Shown here: in pieces, positions 1-10,814 of the stretch
Position numbering within the stretch: the stretch's first letter is position 1
Layout: the number at the start of each line of letters is the position of its first letter
Assembly (NCBI GenBank): GCA_030248215.1
Contig: JASANG010003025.1
Span: 1 to 64,000, forward strand
Origin: Enoplolaimus lenunculus
Lineage: Eukaryota; Nematoda; Enoplea; Enoplida; Thoracostomopsidae
DNA length: 64,000 nt
Direction of reading: 5' to 3'
Position numbers and translations under genes: made by a program
The notes under the pieces: model-generated
The model's input: the letters and a program-made list of their open reading frames with translations, nothing else
The model's database searches: none
What the model was told of the DNA's origin: nothing

Positions 1-8
1 AGTTCTGG

Positions 9-171
9 GTCCATAGCCACAACAAGCAAAAAAGGCTGCTCAGCCCCTTTACAAAAGTCGTGCCCCGCCGCTAAAAATATTCAAACTACCTTGTAAATAA
101 CTGTAAATCCTTGTACAACCCTCCGAAAAAAATTTTACCCCCACAGCGTACGTCGGCTATGGATCATTACT
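9..171. mobile_element. MITE family A copy (GTAGCC ends)
   Basis: Short element bounded by inverted ends TCCATAGCC and GGCTATGGA. It has the family core: a CTCAGCCCC block, an AACTACCTTGTAAAT block and a TTGTACAACCCTCC block. Family A copies here are about 160 bp, with no coding capacity, and are recognised by comparing at least ten copies in this window. The superfamily is not assigned because no clean target duplication was seen. This is one of the more diverged copies. Confidence 0.6.
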
Positions 172-2229
172 TCCAGTTGATGTATCTGCAAAATAACAAA
201 CAGTTGTAAGGGGATACCACGGTTTCCCCCTGTGAAACCTGCAAACTAAAAAGGCCTTACAACGCTTAAATAAACACAGCCGGTACATGTGGTTAAAGCC
301 CTTGTACCAAATAACATTTTACAATAAAGCTAAGCGTACAGTTTTGTGTTTCTAGCAACCCAGCTAATCGTTTCATTTTTAAGCCATAACCATGTATGAC
401 TATTACAAATTTATGGGTTTCACTGGAAGAACCGTGATTTGGGGCTGACGCGCGTCACCCCCCCCAAATCCGTACTGATTTCTGCAAGATGAAGGCACTC
501 ATTTATTGAACCAACGCAGGATGATCAGACACCCTTAACAATTGACGTTTTAGTTATTTGTTTCGGAGTGAACCCTCAAAATCTAAGGTACATGATCCTA
601 AACTAATGGTACGGTACCGTTACACTGGGTAAGTCTGAGTATTGCAAGGGGGTAGTATGTCCAGTTTAAGCGCATGTGAAAAGGGTGAGCCTAAAATTTA
701 AAAAAAATAGCCAAAGACCTGTCAGCCGGTGAAAAATTGTCGTCCCACCTAAACACCTTCTGCACTTGCATGCGATATTGCAAATTCCACGTACGCCCCA
801 AGTAAAGTGTTTAACCCCCCACGTTTTTGGCGACATTTACGGGACGGTCGGTAGCCAGCCATCCTGCTAGCGCGGGGGCTATCGAACTGCTCACGACGGT
901 GTTTGGGTTAATAGCTTCAGAGTTTGAATTGTCTTTCAAATTTTTATTTACACCCCCTCTCAAGTAAGCTAGACATTAATAACTTCACCTATTTTTCAGC
1001 TATTTTCAAACCATACAGTCATTCAGTGGTCCATTTTGGCCATTTTCAAATTACCTTTGTGACGGTGTCGTCGTGGTTTCGGTTTATTTTTAACCTCCGC
1101 CCTCTAACCTTAATTCACCAGTAACAATTGTATTACCCCTCGGGTAGCCCCTCCAACCAGTTCAAGGTTTATTGGCTATACCCATATTGAGGCTTTTACC
1201 TAAACCATACCTATATACATGAGCGTGTTCTGTTTGACAATATGGTAAATCTAAAACTTATGCCAGTCAGTAGCCTAAATATGTAATACTATAATGTACT
1301 AAAGGAAGGTATATTAATACTCAGTGTAGTTTCTTTATATACAGTTGTACAGATTATTTATTTAGTTCAATCTTCAGCTGTTAATCTTAGCTTTTTAGGC
1401 TCATAGAAGCCAATAATCACGGGTGGATTGGCGTTCTGGCCTGCAGCGCTGGGCCAGAGGCGAATCCAACAATTTCTGACGGGTAGGCAAATGTTATGAA
1501 ACGCAATTTTTACTGTATGCTATTTTATGGCATCGGTAGTGAAGTAATTGTAAAGTAGAGACTTTATCATTTTATCGCTAAAACATTTCATGAGGCGAAA
1601 AAAAATGTAAAATACGGCGGGACCTTATCATTTTAAAAAAAAAAACGTCCTGAGGATAAAATTGTAGGGTAGGTCAGCCCCCCCCCCCGTCCACGACTCT
1701 TAAATGACAGCTATTTGGTATCGTCGTGTTCGACTGTGACACTTTTGCGCTCGACGTTGTAAGAGGCTTCAAACGGTTTGTGGAGATTTTGTACTGCGCA
1801 TATGCGTAATAATTGTTAACAGTTCTTTTGGCTTCAAATAGCGGCAGCTTTTATCGGCTGTTTGGAACCATTTCTGTTCCAAAAGGCACGAAAAGAGATA
1901 CCCGATTGTTCGTGTTTATATATTATTCTAGTCTGATTGTATAACCAAATGACTACCTTACAATTATTGTTGAAAGAAATATTATTGAACAGTATATATG
2001 TATGTATGTATATTTACTTTTTTTGATTTCAGTTAATGTGAATGGTTGTATGTACCACACACACTGAAATTTCTATTTTGTTTCTAAAAATGCGCGTTTT
2101 GCATACGAATCAGGCAAAAGAGCAAATCGGAAAAATCTAAATATTATTGCAATGTTTCTATTTAACTTTTCTCAAAATTATAACGCTTGCGCTACTGAGC
2201 ATACGAGCGGATTCACGGTTAAAACTGTT
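172..2229. other. Unassigned DNA, no gene seen
   Basis: AT-rich sequence with frequent stops in all frames. A small hairpin at 433-470 pairs GATTTGGGG with CCCCAAATC. A 66-codon open frame at 924-1124 has no recognisable feature. Poly-A and poly-C runs lie at 1638-1690. I see no splice-bounded coding segment and no repeat family that recurs elsewhere in the window. Confidence 0.5.
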
Positions 2230-2311
2230 AGGGTTGCGCTATACTTGACGTCCGGCGTCGTCCGTCGCCTGGCCGTCGCCGTCCGTCACCGTGCGGCACC
2301 CGTATGGCGCC
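2230..2311 (+). mobile_element. MITE family B, truncated left end
   Basis: Starts with the family B terminus AGGGTTGCGCTATACTTGAC, followed by the GTCCGTCACCGTGCGG-type GC-rich interior. It stops before a right terminus. Complete copies end with the inverse, AAGTATAGCGCAACCCT. The GC-rich interior stands out from the AT-rich surroundings. Its right side is replaced by a GATCCGG-rich segment (2330-2400). Confidence 0.6.
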
Positions 2312-2470
2312 TTCCCTTCATCGTGCGTTCAAATCCGGATTTTAAAAATTGCAGATCCGGCCCGGAGCCGGATACGGATCTCGGATTTGGTCGATCCGTA
2401 TGACGAATGCCTATGGTCCTTGAGGTAACAACTCGAGATCGCCTAAAAGTTAAATATTAGCTCAAACATT

Positions 2471-2627
2471 CCCGTAGCCAGCTCACCTTGCTAGAGGCGG
2501 CTAAAATTTTTCAGGAGCGGCATACAAGGTTTTTATTGACTTACAAGCATAGTAGAATTTTTTATAGGGGGGGGGGGCAGAATTGTTGCAGAAGGGCTGA
2601 GCCCATCCCCCCTTTGGCTACGGACCC
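2471..2627 (+). mobile_element. MITE family A copy
   Basis: Near-complete copy: CCCGTAGCCAGCTCACCTTG at the left and CCTTTGGCTACGG at the right. The interior has the family TACAAGG...GACTTACAAGCA block and a G11 run. Two short repeats containing GCATAAA(T/C)TATGCCGCAAT follow at 2655-2702. Confidence 0.75.
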
Positions 2628-2867
2628 GGTCAAATATTTTCCAATGGTTACGGCCAGCATAAATTATGCCGCAATTACCGCGAGCATAAACTATGCCGCA
2701 ATCTGTTTTCTATATTAGCATTCGTTAATTAAATAGGTATACTCTGAGGACAAATACGATACATTCTAGCAAAATAATATTAATAATAAAGTTTTATAAT
2801 AATTACATATTGCTTCAAGATAAATGCTTAGTTTGAATTAATTACGCATGGATGATACAGACCCGGC

Positions 2868-2996
2868 GCCAGGGGCGTCCTCAGTACCTCTGGTAGAATT
2901 TTGGCCTCCTAAGAAATGTTTCAACTTTGCTTGTAAGTCATCGAAAACTCTTGTATGCGTCTCCTGAAAAATGTTCAGCCCACCCTAGCTGGCTAT
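2868..2996 (-). mobile_element. MITE family A, inverted partial copy
   Basis: Reverse-oriented family A sequence with the CTTGCTTGTAAGTCATCGAA core and a CCTAGCTGGCTA end. The opposite terminus is degraded. Confidence 0.55.
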
Positions 2997-4009
2997 TAGC
3001 TAGCTGCTGGCCTGGAACGGTATTGAATCTTGCCAGTGATTTGAGTCAAATAAGCAGATATACCAGCGGACGTAGGCGGGCAGGATTTGATTTATGAAGA
3101 GACCAATTAAATCTACAGTTTGTGGGTAAAGGCAATTTGTCTGCGGTAATATATTTTTCATACCCCCCCCCCAATTAGATGTCAAATAATAATTTAAAAC
3201 TTCAAAATATGCGTTGTAGGCAGCGACCACCCTGGATGGTTCCAGGGTTGCGAGAAAAAAACGACCCCCGGACAGATTTTTTGGGGGAGTCAGTTTTACC
3301 CCGGATACATTATAATGGGGGTCAGTATGATTCCTAGACGGATTATTACGGAAGCCAGTTTAACCTCCGGACAGATAATTATTAGGGGTGAAAATTTTAT
3401 ACCACTGCGGTACAAAAACTCACCCCCATTAAAAGGAGACCCTTGGTCATTTTTTACACAGTCGATATAAATATGAAATACTGATCCGTATGAAAAATTG
3501 ACTCCCGTAACAGTTCTACATTTGCGTCTTACGACCTCTGGTTCGTTTCGCTCGCAAGGTTTTCTGTTTCTGTTCTGTTTCTGTTGCGGTCGATGTAGCC
3601 CACCCATTCAATTAGCAAAAATTTAGCCGGCCTGAAATAGGGCTAGAACTATAAGAATGGTCTCAGTAAAATAGCTTGGGAGTAGGGACGGCATTGCGAA
3701 CATCGAATACCACCATAAAATCCTACGTTCGCCATTTCTAAAGGGCCTAAAGTTTGGTTATGAAAGGCGTTCAGTCCTACCCACGGCTCCGGTCTTAGCT
3801 CCGGTCAAGCGTAAGATGTTGTTGAAATAGTAAAAAGTTTCAGTCGCGAACTTGAAATATATAAACTGAGTCATTTTTGTAAAAATCACCAAGGGTTCTC
3901 TTTTTAGCGAGGGCCATTTCTTGTACCGTAGTACCATAAAAATTTGACCCCATCAAAATATGTCTAGGGTCCCTTATTATTTGTGGGGTCATTTTTTCAT
4001 GCAACACCA
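2997..4009. other. Unassigned DNA, no gene seen
   Basis: No supported gene. Segments at 3290-3440 and 3935-4000 share scattered motifs (GGACAGAT, GGGGTCA...TTTTTTCA) but no boundaries can be drawn. The minus-strand open frame at 3296-3607 contains the string GSPF, a filamin-type motif, but nothing else in it fits filamin. Confidence 0.4.
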
Positions 4010-4308
4010 GGCCAATGTTACTTTAACGGGCGTAATAGTAGATTAAGCGTATTCCTAAGCCTAAGCCTAAGCATTAAAAAATGAGTTCTAAAGCCTAAGC
4101 CTAAGCGTTGCAAAATGAGTTCTTAAGCCTAAGCCTAAGCCTAAGCGTTGCAAAAATGAGATCCTAAGTCTAAGCCTAAGCCTAAGCCTAAGCGTTGCAA
4201 CAATGTGTTCCTAAGCCTAAGCCTGAACAAAAATTGTAATCTAGAATCTAAACCTACTATTTTATAGACCCACCAGAAACGTGGACGCCCCTCACAGTAA
4301 CATGGGCC
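4010..4308 (+). mobile_element. MITE family F (hAT-like) with TAAGCC arrays
   Basis: About 299 bp, bounded by GGCCAATGTTACTTTAA on the left and, on the right, the inverse of GGCCCATGTTACTGTGAG. Both sides carry the same 8 bp, CAACACCA (4002-4009 and 4309-4316). An 8-bp target duplication fits hAT-type transposition. The interior (4044-4222) is a higher-order array of five units, each a run of CCTAAG hexamers followed by CGTTGCAAAAATGAG-like spacer. There is no coding capacity, so it would depend on a transposase supplied elsewhere. Confidence 0.75.
4044..4222 (+). repeat. CCTAAG hexamer array, higher-order units
   Basis: Five consecutive units inside the family F element. Each unit has 2-4 copies of CCTAAG, then GCGTTGCAAAAATGAG or a variant. 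The hexamer count grows from unit to unit (about 2, 2, 3, 4), suggesting slippage or unequal exchange after insertion. Confidence 0.8.
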
Positions 4309-4712
4309 CAACACCAGGTAAAGGCGCCGGCAGTGAAAATTACGACCTGCGTCGCATTTTACCTAAAACTATTTTTTAAACATCTTAAAATGTATGATTT
4401 GTCGAAGTTTCCCGTTAAGTATTTTAAAAATATTCAAATTTCAAACCCAGCCAATTAAATAAAACACCGAAATAATATTTTGTAATTCAAATTTAAAAAT
4501 TTGGCGAGGGTAAGACTGATAATAGTTCACCCACATCATTCTACCTAAACCCGTGGGTATACCTACGTCTAAAATTCTGTACCCGACCCGAGTTTACCAG
4601 ATGGTACCCGGTGGTACCGGCGGGTTACCACCTGATGCGGATATCTCAAAATTTATGCGAGTTGTCCAACTGTCTGTTACTCAGCAGTCTACGCCATTTT
4701 TCTGCTTTGGTC

Positions 4713-4835
4713 TCTGTTATAGACTCTATCCATTAACGTCCATATTTAAGGATACGGACTGCTATTGATTGGAACTCAAAATAGTAACCCTCTCTTATTA
4801 ATCCGCTCATATTCGGGTCACTACAGTACGAGTGT
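4713..4835 (-). mobile_element. MITE family E terminal fragment
   Basis: Contains the family E end: GACTCTATCCATTAACG, then GGACTGCTATTGATTGG, AACTCAAAATAG and the terminal GGGTCACTACAGTA. The rest of the element is absent. Confidence 0.65.
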
Positions 4836-5389
4836 CCTCAAAATGCGTTCTGGTTTGAAATATATCTCTGTATATTCGCTTAATTATGTTTCCATGGTTA
4901 TAATTCTGTTGCCTGGCCATAAATTACAAACCACAAGCATTAGGGTTCATATCGTTAATTAAAATACAGTACCCCCCTAGCACAAATATACATTACTTCT
5001 GCATGCGGCTACTTTTGTAGTTACCCCCCAATTGTGAAGGCTAAACACAATATTCGTATTAGTTACAAACGAGGCTACAACTTTTTCATGGAGGTTCAAA
5101 CTAATTCAAAGGGGCTGGGTACCTCGGACCCTCCCGTTTTGTCTGTTATTCCGAGAGTAGACTATAATAAATGAATATGTGATAGATATTCAAGCCTAAA
5201 CTTTGTATTAATATTGCTAATGTAAAGGCAACAGGGCAAATAAGGTTGGACAAAAACATTTTTGACCTGAGCTAAATTAATTACATTTAGAATGCGTAAG
5301 GCTAGCGAATGACAGCCGCTTAGGTAGAAATTCGCTTTGCAAGCGTATAACATCGACTAGAAACGTTTTGCGAGCGAGCATAATGAGCG
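4836..5389. other. Unassigned DNA, no gene seen
   Basis: AT-rich, with only short open frames and no recognisable motif. It ends at the family A copy that begins near 5390. Confidence 0.4.
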
Positions 5390-5552
5390 GACCCGTAGCC
5401 ACAGGGTCTCCACCGAGACCTCACCCCGTTGGAAAAATTTTGCGTCCCCGAGAAAATTGTCAACCTTGCTTGCTCCGCGTTGAGTACAACCCTTGTATGC
5501 CCCGTCTGAAAAATGTTTAGCCTCACCTGGCAAGGTGAGCTAACTACGGGCT
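5390..5552 (-). mobile_element. MITE family A copy, inverted
   Basis: Starts at ACCCGTAGCCACAGGGTCTC and ends at GTGAGCTAACTACGGGC. It includes the family blocks AAAATTGTCAACCTTGCTTG and CCTTGTATGCCCCGTCTGAA. Confidence 0.7.
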
Positions 5553-5887
5553 TGGTAACTAACGAGACAATTGTTTTAGTGCAGTTTGATGCAGTTGTAG
5601 GTTATATTGCAAAATTTTGTAAAATCGCCTAATTTTTTTGCGATTCCTGTAGAAATTTTAGGGGCTATACGGCTGTTACACACCCCATCTTCGCCCAAGT
5701 GAGTGCTATTGGCAGTATTGGTGTATTGAAGGAGTACCTTAATTGATGAACCATAAGTCATGGTGTATGGACATATTTCTGTTTCTATTCGATAGTAAAG
5801 GTACCGAACAATTTTCAGACTAATTGAGTTGAATATATTGCGTAACATTTAAGAAGTATATACTCATACCAGAGTGGGACATTACCC

Positions 5888-6015
5888 GCTGATGCCCGCG
5901 CTTACCCGCGGGTAAACGCGGGTGGGGTAAAGAATTCCAGGCTCGGGTATATCCGCGGGTAAAGATTTTTATCACGCGGGTAAAAAATTCACTTTTGTTA
6001 CCAGCGGTAAAGTTT
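5888..6015. repeat. SINE body (ACCCGCGGGTAA-rich)
   Basis: Matches, with divergence, the body of the tRNA-headed element at 61080-61345: a GGGTAAACGCGGG block, a GTAAAGATTTTTATCACGCGG block and a TTGTTACCAGCG block occur in the same order. The tRNA head is not present here. A related block (GCGTGGGT...TACCCAC) appears at 6316-6370 and again at 61728-61762. Confidence 0.45.
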
Positions 6016-6833
6016 TAAGTTTTAAAGTAGAAAACCTACGCTATTGTCTGTTTTATTTTTTGGTCAGGTGCTGCCAGTGCTTTATTTAGCTGGGTTTGAA
6101 ATTTTGGTGTTCTAGTTAGTGCCAGATTACAGACCGCCGATATATTTGAATTGGTAATAAGCCAACAAAAAATTTTTCGCGGACAGGGTCGCCCGACTAT
6201 TCTATATCTGACGCCGGTCGTACCACTTCGGGATTTTGGGGGAAACATTTAAAATATTAAATTGATGACGTCAAATATTTTTAGCTTTTTCTCTTACGCT
6301 CACACGGGCATAAAAAATTCTTGTTTGCGTGGGTAGAAGAGCGCGGGTCGAGTAAAAAATTGCTTACCCACTTCGACGTTCTAACGTAAGTATCAGCCAC
6401 TCTCCAGTTCCACGGGGGATATTTTAAAATCAAACTAACAGGGAAACATTTAAAGAAGCCAACGATGGCAAAATCTTCGAGAATAATATAAAATAAGATA
6501 CCAACTGTCCAAAAATATGTATACTTTCGGCCATGGACCCCCGTCGAGAAAATTCTCGGGTTCGCCCCATCCGGCACTAGACTGACCATCCTACAATATT
6601 TCCCTTCTAGAACTATAAACGCAGCGACTCCCTGATCGTCATACGTACGTTCAGAAGATAAAATACAGCCAATCGATCAAGTTGCCCTCAGGAAAGTTAC
6701 ATGGAATAAGTTGCACACTCTTGTTAAATAGCGATTATCCACTCTTGATTATAGCGACTGCTATATTTATTAGTAGTTACGGTATCGCATAAATAACAAC
6801 AATAAAATGTAAACAAACCAATACAACAAAACC
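6016..6833. promoter_or_regulatory. Upstream region of the 6.8-kb gene
   Basis: No repeat boundary could be drawn in the last 200 bases before the ATG at 6834. This stretch is A-rich, and a TATATTTATTAG motif lies about 70 bases upstream of the ATG, so core promoter elements may be here. That is inference only. An upstream non-coding exon cannot be excluded. Confidence 0.2.
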
Positions 6834-7188
6834 ATGAAATTAACTCAAATTGAAGCACAGAGTGAAGGAATTGGTAATCGGCCATGGACGTACAACGAAT
6901 TTCATGCCACAAATCATAAACAAGCGTTAGGAGGCGCCCTGGGTGGTCACGCCGGGGCCCAGAAATCATGGATCGCACCTGGGGTTATTGTAGTTTCCGC
7001 AGCAATTGGTAGCATTGCAGTTATTCTCGCTATTTTGGCGTATTATTATTATGCAATAACGTATGATAGCGCACACAATAGCGAGAATAATCGCAAATGC
7101 GATAATTGCAATAACTGCAATGACAGTGTCGATTGCGATACGAAACGCTGCGATCAACAGTGTTATCACTGTGGTGAAACAATTGCAG
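6834..7188 (+). CDS. Membrane protein gene, exon 1
   Basis: ATG at 6834 is the first in-frame ATG and is preceded by an A-rich CAAAACC context. The exon encodes residues 1-118: N-terminus, transmembrane span and Cys/Asn cluster. The donor is CAG|GTAAGT, phase 1. The following 295-base intron (7189-7483) is largely TGCAA-type repeat. Confidence 0.75.
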
Positions 7189-8588
7189 GTAAGTGCATAT
7201 TTTGCATTACCTTAAACTATAAAGCTCTATTTACAAGTGCAAGTTTTTGCAACTCAAAGGTGCATTGCAGTTTCTTGTTTTGTTAACGGATTTTCGGGTA
7301 AATATTGCACGTTCAAGTTATAGCTGCAAGTTCTTGCTGCAAAATTAGCGGTACGAGATATTTTGGTGAAAACTAGGTTGAATGGACTATTTGTGGAAAA
7401 TTGGAACAAAACCTACTCAGGATGTTTGCGCACCACATCCACTTCGTTGCGGCAAATAATTTAGAAAAACCTATTTATTTTAGATATGAAAGATTACGAA
7501 AACGAAATCGATAATTCGTACTGTATGGGATACTATTACAGTCCGTCGGATGACGACGATTGCAGCAATGACGACAACTATGACGTCAACAGTGATACCG
7601 AATCTCAGCACTCAGGTAAGTCTACAGACATTTTTGTAATTCTGTTCGGGATGGAACGCGAAATGAAAAATACCGGCACCAATGATTTGCAAATTTTGCT
7701 AGCCAACCCTTTCCCGAAGTTACGGATCTAATTTGCCGACTTCTCTTACCTACATTATTCTATCGACTAGAGGCTGTTCACCTTAAAACTAAATTTTACG
7801 TTATATTGACGTGTAGAACATAAATTGGCTGAACCAAATACCGGATACACAAACCAAAACCAAATTAAATATTTTGTATGCGAACTAGATTGCAATTTTA
7901 TAAGTAATCCGGAACCGGATGTTAATAAAATATCAAGTTGAAATACCGGAAAATATAGTGTAGATATTACATAACTCGGTATATTTTGTTTATTAAGCAT
8001 GAAACTCAGCGTGGAAAACGAATAAAGAAATATAAAATATTTAGATTTAATGTTAAAAATAAAAATTATCCAAGAGTTTCTGGCAACGAAATACTTCGTC
8101 AAGTACTGCTGTTTCAAACATTTTTTAATTAATTTTAGACATTATTTAATTAATTTTACAATTTTTAATTAATTTCAGTAATTTTTAATTAATTTCAAAA
8201 TTTTTTAGTATTCTGAGGCGTTTTTAATTAATTTGAGGCATTTTTTTAATTCATTTTCGGCATTTTTTAATTCATTTCAGGCACCACCTGTGGAACATAC
8301 GAAGATCGAAGCATCTACGACACGTATGGAGAGAACGATCTTATTTTTGAAGGAACAGAGTTCAATAGAACAAGTTATGAAGACAATAGTTATGTTCCTA
8401 CCAATGCTCCTATGACGTCATTACGTCCAGACATCGAATCGTTTGAAAAGTTTCCCACGGTGAATACAAATTTTCCCACCGTCCAGAAAAAAGAAATGAT
8501 CACGTGCTTGAACGAAATACCGCAATGCGATGATTATGCGAAACGAATAAATGTTGGCAATAAGAGTGATTTTGAAGTATTTTTGTGA
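6834..8588 (+). CDS. Unknown single-pass membrane protein, 3 exons, 264 aa
   Basis: Exons 6834-7188, 7484-7615 and 8281-8588 join in frame (phases 1 and 1) with GT-AG borders into 264 codons ending in TGA. Seen directly: an N-terminal region of about 48 residues without a signal peptide; one hydrophobic span at about residues 50-72 (VIVVSAAIGSIAVILAILAY) followed by YYYY; then a Cys/Asn-rich stretch with nine Cys (spacings C-x2-C-x2-C-x5-C-x4-C-x3-C-x2-C, then C within QQCYHCGE). Exon 2 encodes an Asp-rich tract (SDDDDCSNDD). Exon 3 is Tyr/Asp/Asn-rich and polar, with four more Cys. An AATAAA at 8637-8642, about 50 bases past the stop, is a plausible poly(A) signal. I recognise no family. The Cys-rich run could bind metal or form disulfides depending on topology. 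The gene model is well supported by codon flow and splice sites; the function is unknown. Confidence 0.75.
7189..7483 (+). repeat. TGCAA-rich repeat filling intron 1
   Basis: Contains GTGCAAGTTTTTGCAACTC, GTGCATTGCAG and GCTGCAAGTTCTTGCTGCAAAA. The same word set occurs at 33255-33350, 48125-48302, 48582-48910 and 57995-58100, so most of this short intron is dispersed repeat rather than unique sequence. Confidence 0.5.
7484..7615 (+). CDS. Membrane protein gene, exon 2
   Basis: Acceptor TTTATTTTAG|AT, donor CTCAG|GTAAGT, phase 1 to phase 1. It encodes an acidic, Tyr-rich segment with an SDDDDCSNDD tract and is predicted to be soluble and disordered. Confidence 0.75.
8121..8280 (+). repeat. 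Tandem acceptor-like array before exon 3
   Basis: About eight degenerate copies of a T(n)AATTAATTTCAGGCAT-type unit lead directly into the exon 3 acceptor TTTAATTCATTTCAG|GC. Several units keep a pyrimidine-rich tract plus AG (ATTTTAG, ATTTCAG); others have lost it (TTTCAA, TTTGAG). The array looks like tandem duplication of the 3' splice site itself. Confidence 0.7.
8281..8588 (+). CDS. Membrane protein gene, terminal exon 3
   Basis: Encodes the last 101 residues, from GTTCGTYEDRS to KSDFEVFL, and ends with TGA at 8586-8588. It is polar and acidic, with no hydrophobic span and four Cys (TTCGTY, ITCLNE, PQCDDY plus the junction region). Phase 1 entry matches exon 2. Confidence 0.75.
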
Positions 8589-8997
8589 AAAAACAATACA
8601 AATATTTACAATTAGGGCCTGTTATTCTTACATGGTAATAAAAAATAGTTCAATTTATAGATTTCGACGCACTGAGGTCAGCGGCGCCATTTTTAGCGCT
8701 GCATGGTCCCGGTTCAGTAGTTATTGTCCTTTAAATTTTAGCTTTTTGCCGTATGAAACATGTACAAACAACAATCACATTTGTGAAAGGAATAAACCTG
8801 GTTAAGCTTATATTTTACAAACATGTGAATGCTGGATACTGCCTGTTGCAATCGGTGCATGTTTGCACTATAATTTTGAGGGCGACAACATTTGAACCGT
8901 TGGTCATGCAGCCATAAAAATGGTACCATTGAATTCAGCTCGTCGAGATTTATAGGCTGGACCACTTCTTATCAAAATCCTAAGGGTCCAGATTCCG

Positions 8998-9209
8998 TAC
9001 CTCCGCCGCACCTATCACTAGTTGGTGATAGGTCTTGTAACTTTCAAACCAGTAAATACTGAGGTCCGAAAATCAGCACATCTTTCGCGTATGATTTGCT
9101 CTACTCCTGTACCGATTTTGAGGTTAACAACTGCAATCACTTAATAGTGGGTTTGACAATTTTTTACTAACTGATGATAGTTGCTATATACATTTGAGAA
9201 TATGGGCCA
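8998..9209. mobile_element. MITE family H copy
   Basis: Family H ends read GGCCCATATTCTCAAATG inward; here the right end is CATTTGAGAATATGGGCC. The subterminal inverted motif CCTATCACTAGTTGGTGATAGG lies at the left. The interior has the AAATCAGCACATCTTTC and TTTGCTCTACT blocks shared with 17181-17400. Confidence 0.65.
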
Positions 9210-10148
9210 TGTTTCTAATTATGTACACGATGTTAAACGCAAAATAAAAACATTGTAACAAACATATTAACACCATCATTTACTCGTGCTCCGCGCTAAA
9301 GTTTACCCAAAAATGGTCGGATTTTGAAAATTATTTTTTCTTCATTTTTGTGCCTGTATTTTTTGAAAAATTCAATTCTTCGAGTATTAATACACTTTTC
9401 GACCGTGACCCAGAAACTGACTTCTGAACAGGCGGGTAGCCTGCTCATATGCCGCTGCATCAATGTTGTTGCCTACTTATCTATGGTATTGATTCTTAAG
9501 ATTGATTATCTACTTTACTGACTTACTGTCAAAAACACATTATATACACATAAAATGGGTACATATACATATATATTTATATATAATATATAATATATTA
9601 TATATATATATAATCTATATAATATATAATATATATTATATATTATATATTATATATCTTGGTGCGACCGGGTACCAAAAAATGACGGAGCCAAAGCGGC
9701 ATAATTTAATATCAGGCCGGAGTTGGAGCCGGATAATGAATTAAAATCTAATACTAGATTGCATTGAAATGTCGGCACATAGCTAACAATTCTTCCTTCC
9801 GTGGCTTAAAGCATCCAAAGTGTTCACCTGACAAAGCTTAACACGTTACACCGATGCATTTTTAACACTTTAACAACGACCCTATTCCACTATTCTAAAG
9901 TTTTTGTAGCGTTGCGTTCAGTTGCAATATAGTCTCTTTAGCATTTTTAAGACATTCTAAAACTGGTTTACGTTTTGCCAATGTTAAATAGTGTAATTTG
10001 ATATTTTCGACACACAACTGCAGTATAATAGAATGCTCTTAACTCTTTTTGATATTTTTAAATATATAATCGGTCAACATATCATTTAAATGCCATTTCT
10101 GCAAAATATCATGTGTGCACCAACCAGGTAGAGACTTGAGAGCTCATA
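9210..10148. other. No gene; contains an AT microsatellite
   Basis: Mostly AT-rich unassigned sequence. A (TA)n-type tract at 9560-9657 can form long self-pairing stems. GGAGCCGG-type words at 9700-9735 resemble the GGAGCCGGAGG block of the short hAT-like element at 42554-42670. Confidence 0.5.
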
Positions 10149-10240
10149 AGGTTGCGCTATACTCGCCGTGCGTTGCCGCACGGCGCCGTTAACCGGCGCG
10201 CAGCGGCGAGCAACGGCTTAACAAAGTATACCGCAACCCT
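10149..10240. mobile_element. MITE family B, minimal 92-bp copy
   Basis: Ends GGTTGCGCTATACTCG and AGTATACCGCAACC flank only about 60 bp of GC-rich, internally self-complementary sequence (CGTTGCCGCACGGCGCCG). It is the shortest complete family B member seen and lacks the long GTCCGTCACC arrays of other copies. Confidence 0.7.
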
Positions 10241-10542
10241 TTAGCGTTTACGACTTATAACCGCTGGCTCGTAAAGCCAAATTGACCTTTTGAGCGCTAG
10301 CAACGGTTATAAGCGATATTGATATTTTTATTTAAAAAATTTTGAATTTTAACCCAAAAGTAAACTTCAATTTTTTCATTTGTCGCCCAAGAAAATTAAT
10401 TTGAAATTTTAACAACAGAACGTACAACTGTTTCCCTACTCTAAATTCCTGACGCCCCAGCGAGATTATTAAATAATGTACTTTCAGTGTTTAAAGTAAT
10501 TAAACTGTTAAACACTGAAGCTACTCGCATTCCTAAACGTAT

Positions 10543-10792
10543 CACTGTAAATTTTGGTGAGTTGATTTTAACTCACAATGAGTTGAATCCACTCAGAGGT
10601 CTGAGCTCTAAATTAGCTCATTCAGAACTCAGAATTGTGAATTGATTTAACTCATTGTGAGTTAATTGATCAGCTAACCCAGAATTAAATCAGCTCAGAG
10701 TGACTTAATGTTTACTGTTATTAACTCAGAAATAACCAGAAATAACTAATTGTTTTCTGAGTTGATTAATGAACTCATAGGAATTTACAGTG
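10543..10792 (+). mobile_element. MITE family C copy
   Basis: Complete copy from CACTGTAAATTTTGGTGAG to GGAATTTACAGTG. The interior is rich in alternating AACTCA and TGAGTT words, so almost any region can pair with another. TAT occurs on both sides, possibly a 3-bp target duplication. Family C is the commonest element in this window, about 250 bp and non-coding. Confidence 0.8.
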
Positions 10793-10814
10793 TATGGTCA
10801 GATGCATTAGACAC

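Noticed and set aside
3296-3607. Minus-strand frame containing GSPF as a filamin exon
   Set aside because: No other filamin pattern (YGPGL, FTVDT, Y-x-P) and no fitting splice sites or phase.
4044-4222. TTAGGC arrays as a real telomere or chromosome end
   Set aside because: Arrays are short, scattered, in both orientations and bounded by transposon ends with target duplications, so they are interstitial element parts.
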